Assembly: GCA_951813255.1 (NCBI GenBank)
Contig: OX638353.1
Location: 3,210,782 to 3,274,781 of the forward strand
Source: an uncultured Dehalococcoidia bacterium
GTDB taxonomy: Bacteria; Chloroflexota; Dehalococcoidia; Lucifugimonadales; JAAXIE01
Length of the DNA: 64,000 nucleotides
Direction: 5' to 3'
The notes under the pieces are model-generated. The model did not search any database, was not told where the DNA came from, and saw only the letters and a list, made by a program, of their open reading frames with translations. Positions 35,992-44,773 of the stretch are shown here, in pieces. Made by a program: the position numbers and the translations under genes. Each line of letters opens with the position of its first letter. Position 1 is the stretch's first letter.

Positions 35992-36305
35992 CTGGTTTTG
36001 TTGCGCGCTGCGCGAACCCACTCGGATTTTTGAACGAAGGACTGGATAGGATACCCGACGAATCCCATCTCCTTGGATTCAGGCCAGAGCTCGGGGGAAA
36101 TGCCTGGAACCTTCGAGATGTCCAGTTTCTTGAAATCACCATCGAATATGATGTAGGTGTGGATATAGTCTTCGTCGTCGAAGTTGACTGAGGGCTCCAA
36201 CACGATATCCATGGAGCGGAATGCGTCGGGAAACCGCTCTTCCAGTATTTGGGATACGAGTTGGCGGTATCTGTCTTCCTGAAAGTTGGTTTTGTTAAGC
36301 ACCAT
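35988..36305 (-). CDS. Hypothetical partner of the HEPN-like protein
   Basis: Protein of 105 aa of unknown family. It begins VLNKTNFQEDRYRQLVSQILEERFPDAF and has an acidic beta-rich middle (IVLEPSVNFDDEDYIHTYIIFDGDFKKLDIS). Its TGA overlaps the GTG of the HEPN-like gene, so the two are made together. Position first in a coupled pair with a HEPN-like protein suggests an antitoxin or effector-binding partner, but this is context only. It lacks the GSxxRG motif of MNT nucleotidyltransferases. Confidence 0.6.
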   Translation of the reverse strand: MVLNKTNFQEDRYRQLVSQILEERFPDAFRSMDIVLEPSVNFDDEDYIHTYIIFDGDFKKLDISKVPGISPELWPESKEMGFVGYPIQSFVQKSEWVRAARNKTR

Positions 36306-36426
36306 GTCTCGCCAGTCCAGTCGTGGTTTGCAAACCAGTGTACAACGATGTCAAATACTATGGCGATAGCTTCAGGGTCATAGGTTCGAGATTGAATCTT
36401 GACGGGCTGCGCGAGGGCTACCTAGG

Positions 36427-36735
36427 ATGACGCTGCCGCATGCACTTGGAGGCGAATTGACTCACGAACCTCATTGTCCAGAGTGTTCTGCTGTGCTGGA
36501 GATGCCTGCTGTGCGGGTGATGCCGGATGGGGTGGCGGAGTACCGGTGTGGGGAGTGCTCGTGGCAGATTCCGATGGTGGTTGCGACTCAGTTGGGGTCG
36601 CTGGGTTGCGATGGTTGCGGGACGGAGCCGACGGCGGTGGGGGTGTTGCGGGGGGTGGACTCGAGCGGACTGTTGAATCTGGTGAGTTGCGAGGGGTGCG
36701 GGCGAGTGTTGGGGCGGTACTGGGGGTTGTTGTAG
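36427..36735 (+). CDS. Small zinc-ribbon-like protein (four CxxC motifs)
   Basis: A frame of 102 aa with four evenly placed CxxC motifs (CPEC, CGEC, CDGC, CEGC), enough for two zinc ribbons. Such regular pairing is unlikely by chance and supports a real gene, though I know no family for it. CTAGG sits immediately before the ATG, so the ribosome site is poor. It precedes the MFS transporter gene by 116 bp on the same strand. Codon positions are strongly G-biased. Confidence 0.5.
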   Translation: MTLPHALGGELTHEPHCPECSAVLEMPAVRVMPDGVAEYRCGECSWQIPMVVATQLGSLGCDGCGTEPTAVGVLRGVDSSGLLNLVSCEGCGRVLGRYWGLL

Positions 36736-36851
36736 GCGAGGGCCGGGCTCCCTCGGACCCTGTTCGGGCGCGCCTTGTGGTCGGCGCAGGGTCGCGCCTA
36801 GAATGCACGGGCTTTTTGTACGCAACTTGTAGGGTGCCGGGAGTTCAATGA

Positions 36852-38150
36852 GTGACAAGTCCTAGGTTAAGTACGCCTCCTGGGGGGGCCATTGGGGAGC
36901 CGCCCAAGGGCTCGCTGCGTGATGACAGGCGCTTTCTGCTGGTGAACCTCTCTTTGGGCCACGCTATGGCTCACTGTTTTACCCAGAGCTTCACGGTGGT
37001 GCTGCCGTATATCCAGAACTACATGGGCTTTGGCGATGTGCAGTACGGGTTGCTGCTGGCGAGCAGGCAGCTATCTCAAGGGGCGATCAACATACCGCTG
37101 GGGTTCATGATTGATGCGCTGAGGCGGTATTGGGGGCTGATATTCACGGGGTGCATGGTGGGGATCGCGCTGGCCTTCACGCTGGCGGGGAGTTCGCCGA
37201 ACTACTGGGTGCTGGTGCTGGCTTCTGCCTTTGTTGCGTTCCCAGGGAGCGTGTGGCACCTGCCGGCGTTTGCCCTTCTCTCGCAGCGTTTCCCTGAGAA
37301 ACGGGGGTTCGCGCTTGCGACCCATAGTGCCGGAGGGAATGTCGGCGGGACGGTGGGACCCTTGGCGGCGGGGTTGCTGATATGGCTGCTGGTCTCTCAG
37401 GAAGGCGGGGGTGAGTGGAGGTGGGTCCTCTTCATCTTCATTGCGCCGGCGTTGCTGATGGTGCTGCCCATATTCTGGACGCTGCACAACGTGGGGTCAT
37501 CGGGTGGACCCACACAGAGGACGCCGATGCGCCAGCGCATCAGCGATGCTTCCCGGCTCATGCGGCGCCCAGTCATCATGGCGATTGTGGGGGTGCTGCT
37601 TCTGCGAGGGTTGGGGTTCAATGCCTTGAACAACTGGGCCCCGAAGTATTTGGAGGACGGGGCCAACCAGCCGGCTTTCTGGGTGGGCGTGGACATGGCC
37701 CTGTATATCGGGTTGGGGATCATCTTCGGACCGATACTGGGGTTGATATCGGACCGGGTGGGGCGCAAGCCGGTGATCATACCGGGGCTGCTGATTTCGG
37801 CAGGCTTGGCGGTGCTGGTGGTGATGGCGGGGGAGAACGCGCTGTATTTGGCGCTGCTGTTCGCTGCCATGGGGCCGTTCTCGCATACGCTGAGCCAGTT
37901 GTTGCAGGCCAGTGTGCTGGATATCACGGGCAGGGGCACCGAGGCGACGGCCATGGGGCTGGTGACGGGGATACAGGGTCTGGTGCTGGCGGGGTCGCCG
38001 CTGGGAGTGGGCCTCATGATCGACCACCTAGGCATACAGACGCTGTTCTACTACTCAGCCATCATCTTTGCCGTGGCTACGGTTGTGCTTATTGTGGTGC
38101 CCATCAGCCGACCGGCAGAGCTTGGGCCAACTGAGGGGGCCAGACAATGA
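36852..38150 (+). CDS. MFS transporter
   Basis: Major facilitator superfamily permease of 432 aa with about 12 hydrophobic helices. The loop motif GLISDRVGRKPVIIPG (second-half A-like motif) and the substrate-facing helix FTQSFTVVLPYIQ are visible. It resembles uncharacterised drug/metabolite-type MFS proteins; the substrate is unknown. GTG 36852 has GGGAG 8 nt upstream; the nearby ATG 36848 runs into a stop. Its 3' end overlaps the convergent solute-binding gene by 47 bp. Confidence 0.9.
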   Translation: MTSPRLSTPPGGAIGEPPKGSLRDDRRFLLVNLSLGHAMAHCFTQSFTVVLPYIQNYMGFGDVQYGLLLASRQLSQGAINIPLGFMIDALRRYWGLIFTGCMVGIALAFTLAGSSPNYWVLVLASAFVAFPGSVWHLPAFALLSQRFPEKRGFALATHSAGGNVGGTVGPLAAGLLIWLLVSQEGGGEWRWVLFIFIAPALLMVLPIFWTLHNVGSSGGPTQRTPMRQRISDASRLMRRPVIMAIVGVLLLRGLGFNALNNWAPKYLEDGANQPAFWVGVDMALYIGLGIIFGPILGLISDRVGRKPVIIPGLLISAGLAVLVVMAGENALYLALLFAAMGPFSHTLSQLLQASVLDITGRGTEATAMGLVTGIQGLVLAGSPLGVGLMIDHLGIQTLFYYSAIIFAVATVVLIVVPISRPAELGPTEGARQ

Positions 38151-39225
38151 CCTTGCGTCCCCTCTGCCACTGAACCAGCAGGACTTGGTGGCCCACCTGA
38201 CGCCCGGTGGCGTCGAGCTTGAACCGGCCGTAGAAGGTGGTGAAGTCGAGGGCTGAGGCGGCTTGGCGGAGGGCTGCTTGGTCGAGGGAGCCTGCTTCTT
38301 CGATGCAGCGTTGAGCCACCAAACCGCCTGCATAGCCTTGGGCCATGGGGTAATCGGGCTGGCCAAATCGTTGCGTGATATCCCGCATGTTCGGGCCGTA
38401 GTCGATATTCAGCTTTGCCGAGGCCTCCCACTGGCTGGGCCCTACGAATCCTTCGGAGCGGGGCCCAAGGGCTTCGCGGAACTGTTCTATTGCTGTTGCT
38501 GGCAGTGCGACCATGGCCTCGATATAGAAGGGCAGTTGTTGGGCCAGCAGCAGGTCGTCGGCGATACGCCCCACTCCCACGAGCAGGTCGGGTTCGGAGG
38601 CTTCTACGCGTTGGAGCAACTCCGAGAAGTCGGTGGCCGGGGAGTCGAAGGTCTCTTCGAAGACGACTTCGATTCCCAATTCTGACGCTTTCTCTGCTGC
38701 GCCCATGGCCACGGAACGGGAGAAAGAGCCGGTGGAGGAGTGGACTATGGCGAGATGCATGGCGGCTGGGTTGGTCTGAAGGACCAGTTCGGGGATACCT
38801 GCGAGGTAATCGCTGGCGGGGCTGAGGATGTTGACGGTCCAGCGGAAACCCTGCTGGTGGATGTTGTCGGCGGAGCCTCCGTGGTTCCAGAGGACTACGC
38901 CGAGTTCCTCGGCGGCTTGGGCGGCGGCCATGGTGAGGCTGCTGGAGTAGGGGCCGAGGAGGAGGTGGACTTCGTCTTCAAGCACGAGATGGCGGACGAG
39001 GTCGCGGACTTCGGCTGCCCTGCTGTGGTCGTCGTAGTGGATGAGGGTGAGGGGAAGGGAGGCGTTCAGGTCGCGGACGTGCACGCCTCCCTGGAGGTTG
39101 GTGTCCTCGACCCACGCGGTGGCGCCTTGGAGGGCTTGGGTGCCCTGGGGGTGGAACTGGCCGGAGAGGGAGGCGGGGATGCCTACGCGGATTGTCCGGG
39201 GGAAGTCAGTGATAGGGGAACTCAT
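38104..39225 (-). CDS. Type 1 periplasmic-binding-fold protein (LivJ-like), no signal peptide
   Basis: Protein of 373 aa of the branched-chain amino-acid/amide receptor family (peripla_BP_6): RTIRVGIPASLSGQFHPQGTQALQGA at the start, LLLGPYSSSLTMAAAQAAEE, VLWNHGGSADNI, and QGYAGGLVAQRCIEEAG near the end. The N-terminus (SSPITDFPRT) has neither signal peptide nor lipobox, so it may be a cytoplasmic sensor like AmiC rather than a transport receptor. No permease or ATPase genes are adjacent. The ATG lacks a ribosome site. Confidence 0.85.
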   Translation of the reverse strand: MSSPITDFPRTIRVGIPASLSGQFHPQGTQALQGATAWVEDTNLQGGVHVRDLNASLPLTLIHYDDHSRAAEVRDLVRHLVLEDEVHLLLGPYSSSLTMAAAQAAEELGVVLWNHGGSADNIHQQGFRWTVNILSPASDYLAGIPELVLQTNPAAMHLAIVHSSTGSFSRSVAMGAAEKASELGIEVVFEETFDSPATDFSELLQRVEASEPDLLVGVGRIADDLLLAQQLPFYIEAMVALPATAIEQFREALGPRSEGFVGPSQWEASAKLNIDYGPNMRDITQRFGQPDYPMAQGYAGGLVAQRCIEEAGSLDQAALRQAASALDFTTFYGRFKLDATGRQVGHQVLLVQWQRGRKVIVWPPQLAQALPVG

Positions 39226-39261
39226 ATCGTCAGTTATCTGCGCTGCACGGCCTATCTTGTG

Positions 39262-39459
39262 TCACCCGAGCGTTCGTTGAAAAATGAATGCAACGGCTGA
39301 TGCGACGGCAGCGGAGCCCGCCATTAGGGCAAACATCCACTTGATGAGCCTGGATTTTGAAGCGGATATCTTGACCTCCAGCTTGGCAAGGTCGTCTTTT
39401 GTCACGTGTTGGCGTAACTCGTCGCGGAGGCCGGTACGCGTCAGGTATCCCTCGGTCAT
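39262..39459 (-). CDS. Small coiled-coil/membrane-anchor protein
   Basis: Protein of 65 aa. Residues 1-40 are polar and heptad-like (LRDELRQHVTKDDLAKLEVKI), followed by one transmembrane helix (WMFALMAGSAAVASAVAFIF). AAAGGAGTTCG before ATG 39459 is a good ribosome site and sets the start. This layout is common in small DUF1640-like membrane proteins of unknown role. It lies 36 bp upstream of the binding-protein gene and could share its transcript. Confidence 0.7.
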   Translation of the reverse strand: MTEGYLTRTGLRDELRQHVTKDDLAKLEVKISASKSRLIKWMFALMAGSAAVASAVAFIFQRTLG

Positions 39460-39531
39460 CGAACTCCTTTTCGCGCCTCGGCATACGCCGCTAACAACTC
39501 TAGCCAACGCCAGTCAATGATGCGGATGCGC

Positions 39532-40728
39532 CTAGCTGCTGCGGGGGCGGAAGAGGCCGAAGGAGCTGGTGTAGCCGTGGAGGAATGTGGTGCCTCCCAC
39601 CTGGCCGATTTCGCCGTTGCAGAAGAAGCCTCCGAGGGGTATGGGGGCTAGGACTTCTTGGAAGAGGTTGGTGTCGTGGTCGGGCTGGCCGTAGAGGTGC
39701 TCGCCACGGCCCAAACAGGAGAACATGAGGGCGCCTTGGGGCAGGGCACCGGTGTGCTCCGAGGTATAGCGTCCGAGCACGGCCGCCAAGTCTTCGCGTG
39801 AGGTGAGGGCGTCGCGGAGGTGGAACTGAACGACCTGGCCTTCGCGCAGCATCTCGCCGATGGCAAGGGAGCCCGTCTTGGAGTCGGTGCCGATGAGGTT
39901 GCGTATGAGGAAGTCGCCCTGCTGAGGGTTGTCTTCGAACTCGTCCATGACCACGCCGAGGAAGAGGGAGTAGCGCATCAGGCCTTGGTCGCGCTCGTCG
40001 AGGCTTTGATAGAGGCGTTGCAGGACCTCCATGGGGGGATCGCCGTCCAATCCTGTGAGGATGTTATTGCGGCAGCCGGTGATGTTCATGGGGCTGCCGA
40101 TGGGACGGCATCCTTGGGCGACCACGGTCTCCACGGTGATATCGCCTTGGAAGGCCAAGCCGATGGCGCCGGAGAAGTAGACTTGATTGGCGAGGTAGAG
40201 GGCGTTGCTGCCTTGGCCGCCACTGGCGAGGCCGCCAACCTTGACGCTGACGGGATAGGCGTAGTCCATGCCTAGGATGAAGTTGGACGCAGGGAAGGTG
40301 TAGGGGTCGGCTATGAGGAGGAAGGGAGGGGCCTCGCCAGCCCCTTCTGCGCCGGGCTCAAGGCCGACCAGCTTGCTCCAGGCATCGGGCCCGGCATCCA
40401 AGCTGGGGAGTTCATCGCCCTCGATGTGAAAGCCGTTCACTGTGACGCCGGGCAGGTGGGCCACAGTGAGGGAGAAGCCAGCCCGGTTCTCTATCTCTTT
40501 GCCTCCACCGACGACTCCACCTCCGGAGCAGCCGAAGAGGCGCACCTCGCCCATGTTCTTCCTAATCAGTTCGGGGAGGAATTCGTAGTCGGCTGAATGC
40601 TGGCTGGACACGAAGGCGACGGCTAGGTCGGGGCTGGCCCCTTCCAAGGCACGCAGGGCGTGATCGCAGCACTCGCGGACTGCTTCTTCCAGACTTGGGT
40701 TTTCGGATACACGGGAGGCCCAGCGCAT
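39532..40728 (-). CDS. FIST-domain sensory protein
   Basis: Protein of 398 aa with FIST_N (LAVAFVSSQHSADYEFLPELIRK...LFGCSGGGVVGGGKEIE) and FIST_C (MRYSLFLGVVMDEF...LGGFFCNGEIGQVGGTTFLHGYTSSFGLF). FIST domains are small-ligand sensors, usually tied to signal transduction. Here no kinase, GGDEF or chemotaxis domain is fused, so it acts alone or through a partner elsewhere. GAGGTTCGTC precedes the ATG. It lies 57 bp downstream of the TatD gene on the same strand. Confidence 0.88.
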   Translation of the reverse strand: MRWASRVSENPSLEEAVRECCDHALRALEGASPDLAVAFVSSQHSADYEFLPELIRKNMGEVRLFGCSGGGVVGGGKEIENRAGFSLTVAHLPGVTVNGFHIEGDELPSLDAGPDAWSKLVGLEPGAEGAGEAPPFLLIADPYTFPASNFILGMDYAYPVSVKVGGLASGGQGSNALYLANQVYFSGAIGLAFQGDITVETVVAQGCRPIGSPMNITGCRNNILTGLDGDPPMEVLQRLYQSLDERDQGLMRYSLFLGVVMDEFEDNPQQGDFLIRNLIGTDSKTGSLAIGEMLREGQVVQFHLRDALTSREDLAAVLGRYTSEHTGALPQGALMFSCLGRGEHLYGQPDHDTNLFQEVLAPIPLGGFFCNGEIGQVGGTTFLHGYTSSFGLFRPRSS

Positions 40729-40785
40729 GACGAACCTCGAAGGTACAGGATGGGAACAGTTGAGGTGGAGTATACCTGAAGCGGC

Positions 40786-41568
40786 CTAGGCCGTGCCGGT
40801 TGCCGGTCGCCCCAGCAAATTCATCAGGTTGGATGTGGTGATCTGGGCGACTTCTTCCAGTTCCATGCCTCTCAGCTCGGCGAGGAGGGTTGCGACTTCT
40901 CGGACGTGGCGGGGTTCGGTCCAACTGTGGCGGTGCTTCTTGAAGGGTTGGGGGTAGGCGTCGGTTTCGAGGACTATCTGCTCCATGGGGAGGGTCTTGG
41001 CGAGTTCCTGAAGTTCAGGCAGGCGGGTGAGGGGGCGGGCCAAGGAGATGTAAACGCCAAGGTCGAGCACCTCGCGGGCGGTGGCCTCGTCGGCTTGGAA
41101 GTAGTGCATGACTGCGCCCATGTCGCCGACATGCTCTTCGCGGAGGACCTGCAGGACTTCGGGGTGGGACTCGCGGGAGTGGAAAATGACGGGCAGCTTG
41201 AGTTCGCGTGCCAGACGAATCTGCTCGCGGAAGACCTGATACTGAGTGGGGACGTCGGGGGATTCGGGGAGGAAGTCGAGGCCGATTTCGCTGATGCAGA
41301 CGACCTTGTCGCTACTGAGGGCCAGGGACTTGAGGGCGTCGTAGGTGGCCTCGTCGACGGGGGCTTGGACGTTCATGGGATGGATGCCGACGCCGGCATA
41401 GAGGGACTGGTTCTCTTCGGCCATGGCGATGCAGGCACGAGTGGAGGCGACGCTGGTGCCGGCGCAGAGGATGAAGTCCACTTGGGCTTCCCCAGCCCGT
41501 CCGAGTATCTGAGGGAGTTCGTCCGGGGGGTACTGGTCGAGGTGGGTGTGTGAATCACATAAAAACAC
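40786..41568 (-). CDS. TatD family metal-dependent hydrolase
   Basis: TatD-like nuclease of 260 aa. Metal-site motifs are CDSHTHLD at the N-terminus, CISEIGLDF (the Glu), VIFHSRESHPEVLQVL and VLETDAYPQPF. TatD enzymes have 3'-exonuclease or AP-endonuclease activity. GTG at 41568 starts the protein at the conserved block. It is divergent from the lipoprotein gene at 41648, so the intervening 79 bp must hold both promoters. Confidence 0.9.
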   Translation of the reverse strand: MFLCDSHTHLDQYPPDELPQILGRAGEAQVDFILCAGTSVASTRACIAMAEENQSLYAGVGIHPMNVQAPVDEATYDALKSLALSSDKVVCISEIGLDFLPESPDVPTQYQVFREQIRLARELKLPVIFHSRESHPEVLQVLREEHVGDMGAVMHYFQADEATAREVLDLGVYISLARPLTRLPELQELAKTLPMEQIVLETDAYPQPFKKHRHSWTEPRHVREVATLLAELRGMELEEVAQITTSNLMNLLGRPATGTA

Positions 41569-41581
41569 TGGCCCGCCATCC

Positions 41582-41612
41582 TTGAAAAGGTTTAGGCCAT
41601 TTACTCTATACT
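41582..41612 (+). promoter_or_regulatory. Possible promoter of the solute-binding lipoprotein gene
   Basis: TTGAAA (41582-41587, 5 of 6) and TATACT (41607-41612, 5 of 6) face right with a 19-nt spacer, which is longer than ideal. The predicted start lies about 28 nt before ATG 41648. Confidence 0.35.
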
Positions 41613-41647
41613 AGAGATTAACTTTGGGACAAGTTCAGGAGCGGAGG

Positions 41648-43441
41648 ATGGGATTAATCCGGCGGGCGGCCCTGCTCACATTACCAATTCTTCTTCTAAT
41701 GATAATAGCCTGTGGCGGCGATGAACCCTCTTCGACCCCCACACCAACACCCGAACCAACGGAGACGCCTGCGCCCACCTCGACACCTACGCCAACACCA
41801 ACACCAGCGCCCACGATTGCTCCGACGCCCGTAGCGGTGCCCACACCCACGCCTTGGCCTGTGAACAGCCCCATATACCCTGTGCCTGAGGGCGTGCAGG
41901 GCGGCGTGCTGGAGACTATCTCGCCAGCAAAGTTCACGCACCGGGATGTTCACCAGACCCTGCAGGATGCCTTGGCAACGTTGGGGCCGGGGCTTGTGTA
42001 CAGCAGGATGCTGCGGGTCCGCACGGCTGCCGATGTGGTGCAGCCGTCGCTGGAGCTGGAATGCGACCTGTGTGAGACTTGGGAGTTCGTTCCACCCAGT
42101 TCCTTCAGGTTCACGCTGCGGCCGGGAATCAAGTGGCATGGCGACCCGCCGGTGCGTGGGCGAGAGCTAACAGCCAACGACGTAGCGTGCAGCTACGAGC
42201 GTATGAGTAAGCGCAAGCTGACTCCCCCCACCTTTTCCTGCGGTTTCAGCATCCCTTCGCCTGACGAGGCCCCCAACGCGCCGTTGCTGTCCAATGTGCG
42301 GGTCATTGAGGTCGAAGACCCGCTGACGTTGCGAATCGACCTGTACCAAGAATTCCCGGATGCCGACTTCCTGCTGTCGCTGGCGGACGGTCACGCGAAA
42401 ATCGTGGCGGTTGAGGCGGTCAATGTGAGTGGGGACCTGAAGGCTGGCCCTGAAATCGGTACCGGCCCATGGGTGTCCGCTGGCATTGATATCAACCTAA
42501 GGTCCAACCTCGTACGCAATTCGGACTACTTCGAGGCGGGACTGCCGTTCCTTGATGAGCTGGTTACGACGGTCATCTCCGACCCGCAAACAGCCATGGC
42601 ATCCTTCCTAGTGGGCCAAGCCCAAGTGCTCAGGATTAGCCCCGACGAGTGGAACGAGATACTGGCTGAGGGACGCAGGCCTGAGACGGTGGTCGTGCCT
42701 CATGTGGGTACGGGCTTGGTGCTGTCTATGAACAGCAGCCAGCCTCCCTTCGACAACCAGTTGGTACGGCGCGCCCTGCTCCAAGCGTTGGATCCTTGGG
42801 ACTGGGTGGAGAGCGTGTGGTCGGGGAACGGGGCAGTGACGGTGGGGGTACCCACGTCACGGGCTGACTGGCAGCTCAGCCGCCGTGACATGCGCGAGAC
42901 GTATTTCGCGGACCCGGCTGAAGCCCGCCAAGCCCTTGCGTCGCAAGGCTCAGTGGAGTTCGACCTGCTGGTGGGGGACTGGGGCGACCTGTACCGTTCT
43001 CAAGGGAGGCGCTTGGAGCAGGACCTGGTAGCGGCTGGCTTCAGCCCGCAGTTGCAATTCCTCACCCCTCCCCAGTATGCCACCAGGGTGTTTGCCGACA
43101 AGCAGTATCAAGCGGCTCTGGGAGTGCTGCCGCCGACCACCAACACCAACAGCTTCCTTCTGTCGGTGCTGCATAGCGAAGGCCAGTGGAACCTGGCGGC
43201 GCACGGCGACACCGCCTTGGACGAGATGATCCAGAAGCAGGCTGTGCAACTGGACCCAGATATGCGAGGGGAGTTGTTGCGGAGTATCCAGGAGCATGTG
43301 CTGGAGCAGGCTTACCTGTTCAGCCCGGTGACTGGCGCCAGCCGCTGGGTGATGGACCCGGCAGTGCGGGGCTTCTTCCCCACCACGGGGGCGTCGGAGT
43401 ACTTCTTCTGGGCCAAGACTTGGTTGCAGCCCGGCGGATAG
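41648..43441 (+). CDS. ABC-type solute-binding lipoprotein, family 5
   Basis: Protein of 597 aa of the SBP_bac_5 (oligopeptide/nickel-type) family. A basic N-region and hydrophobic stretch end in the lipobox MIIAC, followed by a long Thr/Pro tether (about residues 25-70), a common lipoprotein design in Chloroflexota. The mature domain has [34 protein letters not shown], typical of the family. GGAGCGGAGG precedes ATG 41648. No permease genes are adjacent, so it may serve a transporter encoded elsewhere. A hairpin overlaps its stop codon. Confidence 0.9.
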   Translation: MGLIRRAALLTLPILLLMIIACGGDEPSSTPTPTPEPTETPAPTSTPTPTPTPAPTIAPTPVAVPTPTPWPVNSPIYPVPEGVQGGVLETISPAKFTHRDVHQTLQDALATLGPGLVYSRMLRVRTAADVVQPSLELECDLCETWEFVPPSSFRFTLRPGIKWHGDPPVRGRELTANDVACSYERMSKRKLTPPTFSCGFSIPSPDEAPNAPLLSNVRVIEVEDPLTLRIDLYQEFPDADFLLSLADGHAKIVAVEAVNVSGDLKAGPEIGTGPWVSAGIDINLRSNLVRNSDYFEAGLPFLDELVTTVISDPQTAMASFLVGQAQVLRISPDEWNEILAEGRRPETVVVPHVGTGLVLSMNSSQPPFDNQLVRRALLQALDPWDWVESVWSGNGAVTVGVPTSRADWQLSRRDMRETYFADPAEARQALASQGSVEFDLLVGDWGDLYRSQGRRLEQDLVAAGFSPQLQFLTPPQYATRVFADKQYQAALGVLPPTTNTNSFLLSVLHSEGQWNLAAHGDTALDEMIQKQAVQLDPDMRGELLRSIQEHVLEQAYLFSPVTGASRWVMDPAVRGFFPTTGASEYFFWAKTWLQPGG

Positions 43442-43452
43442 GGGCTGCAACC
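43422..43452 (+). terminator. Stop-codon hairpin of the solute-binding gene
   Basis: A perfect 11-bp stem (GGTTGCAGCCC, 43422-43432, with 43442-43452) encloses a 9-nt loop that contains the TAG stop codon. There is no T run, so it may protect the 3' end rather than terminate. Confidence 0.45.
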
Positions 43453-43501
43453 GCGGACTCCTCTGAGCAGTGTGGGATAGTACCAGACGAGGGGCTCCCG
43501 G

Positions 43502-43702
43502 CTAACAGGGGTTTCTAGGCTGGCGCACCACCTGACGCACACGGCGTTCCAAATGGGACCGGGGTACCATCACGGTACGCCCGCACTTGGTGCAGCGCAT
43601 CCCGATGTCGGCTCCCAAGCGTTCCACCGACCAGCGGTCGTTGCCGCAGGGGTGGGTGCGCTTGAGGAGGAGCTCATCTCCCAGATGCAGTTCTAGGACC
43701 AT
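43502..43702 (-). CDS. DUF951 zinc-ribbon-like protein
   Basis: Protein of 66 aa of the DUF951 family: LHLGDELLLKRTHPCGNDRWSVERLGADIGMRCTKCGRTVMVPR. Cysteines at C19 and in CTKC suggest a metal site. The family is often found near ychF or ribosome-related genes in Firmicutes; its role is unknown. It overlaps the pyrF stop by 10 bp, so it is translated from the pyrF message. Confidence 0.88.
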   Translation of the reverse strand: MVLELHLGDELLLKRTHPCGNDRWSVERLGADIGMRCTKCGRTVMVPRSHLERRVRQVVRQPRNPC

Positions 43703-44556
43703 CCCTTGCCCGCTTGTTCCAGGATGCTATTGATGGCGTCCCGCAGCTCCACGGCGACGCGTCTCGCTGCTTGGGCGAAGTCCTCGCCCTCGCTTGGGCG
43801 GGCGTAAATCACGCCACGCGATGAGTTGATGATGGCGCCGCGACCACGCTGGTCCACACCCCCGCGCACGGCACTCTCCAAGTCGCCGCCCTGCGCGCCA
43901 ACGCCTGGTATGAGAATGGGCATGGCGGGGTGCAGGCTGCGTATCTCCTCCAGCTCCTGCGGCTGGGTGGCCCCCACGACAAGCCCGATGTTGCGGTGGC
44001 GATCCCAAGCGGACGCTTTCTCCGCTACCACTTGGTAGAGGGGCTTGGGGTCGGTTCCGTGCTTACCCGACCCGTTTTGCACGGGGAGGCCTTGGAAGTC
44101 CGCCGAACCTGGATTGGAGGTCCGGCAGAGGAGGAATGCGCCCTTCTGGGGACGCTCGATGAACGGCTCCACGGAATCGGCGCCCAAATATGGGCTGGCG
44201 GTGATGGCGTCGAAACCCCAGAAGTCGAACATGGCGGTGGCATGGGCTTGGGCGGTGGAGCCTATGTCGCCACGCTTGGCGTCGCCCAGCAGGACCGCTT
44301 GGGGAGCCACTTGGCGGATGTGGTCCAATGTCGCTTCCAACCCGCGCAGTCCATCCATTCCCATGGCCTCATAGAAGGCGAGGTTCGGCTTGTAGGCGCA
44401 GACCAGGTCGGCAGTGGCGTCCACGATGGCGCAACTGAACGCAGTCACATCGGCCGTTGGCATCAGGCTTGGGTCGGGGTCGAGGCCTACGCAGACGAGG
44501 CTGCGGGAGTGGGCCCACGCGTTGTCGAGCTTGTCGGCGAATGTGGGTGTGGTCAT
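43693..44556 (-). CDS. pyrF: Orotidine 5'-phosphate decarboxylase
   Basis: Final step of UMP synthesis: decarboxylation of OMP. This is the longer subfamily 2 type (287 aa). Key residues lie in SLVCVGLDPDP and the catalytic block VLLGDAKRGDIGSTAQAHA (D-x-K-x-x-D). The phosphate-binding end is seen as LIPGVGAQGGD and INSSRGVIYA. The frame runs upstream to 44775, but ATG 44556 begins the conserved region and lies about 9 nt past a TATAAT box, so the message is nearly leaderless. It is divergent from the F420 operon. Confidence 0.93.
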   Translation of the reverse strand: MTTPTFADKLDNAWAHSRSLVCVGLDPDPSLMPTADVTAFSCAIVDATADLVCAYKPNLAFYEAMGMDGLRGLEATLDHIRQVAPQAVLLGDAKRGDIGSTAQAHATAMFDFWGFDAITASPYLGADSVEPFIERPQKGAFLLCRTSNPGSADFQGLPVQNGSGKHGTDPKPLYQVVAEKASAWDRHRNIGLVVGATQPQELEEIRSLHPAMPILIPGVGAQGGDLESAVRGGVDQRGRGAIINSSRGVIYARPSEGEDFAQAARRVAVELRDAINSILEQAGKGWS

Positions 44557-44565
44557 GGTCGCTGC

Positions 44566-44571
44566 ATTATA
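44566..44571 (-). promoter_or_regulatory. -10 box of pyrF, leaderless start
   Basis: Minus-strand TATAAT (44571-44566) ends 9 nt before the pyrF ATG, which has no Shine-Dalgarno sequence. Transcription would start at or just before the ATG. No convincing -35 is present. Confidence 0.45.
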
Positions 44572-44589
44572 CGCGTGACACTCGCGTTG

Positions 44590-44618
44590 TTGCCTGTGAT
44601 GCCCGCACCCACTAGAAT
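44590..44618 (+). promoter_or_regulatory. Predicted promoter of the F420 operon
   Basis: TTGCCT (44590-44595, 4 of 6), a 17-nt spacer and TAGAAT (44613-44618, 5 of 6) face cofG. It is back to back with the pyrF promoter in the same short divergent region. Confidence 0.45.
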
Positions 44619-44773
44619 AAGCAGGTTGCTGGCCCGACGTGGCTGGCAATGCTGCTTTTGTGAACATTTCCGTTTCGAGGCACGAGCTTTTGGCTTTGAC
44701 GACAACCATGTGCGCCTCTGTCTGGACTGAGCGTCTCGGGGGGGCGGAGCGTCTGAGGGCGGTTGGAGACCCC

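Noticed and set aside
36360-36426. tRNA-like GGTTCGA word near 36388
   Set aside because: No acceptor stem or anticodon arm can be drawn around it.
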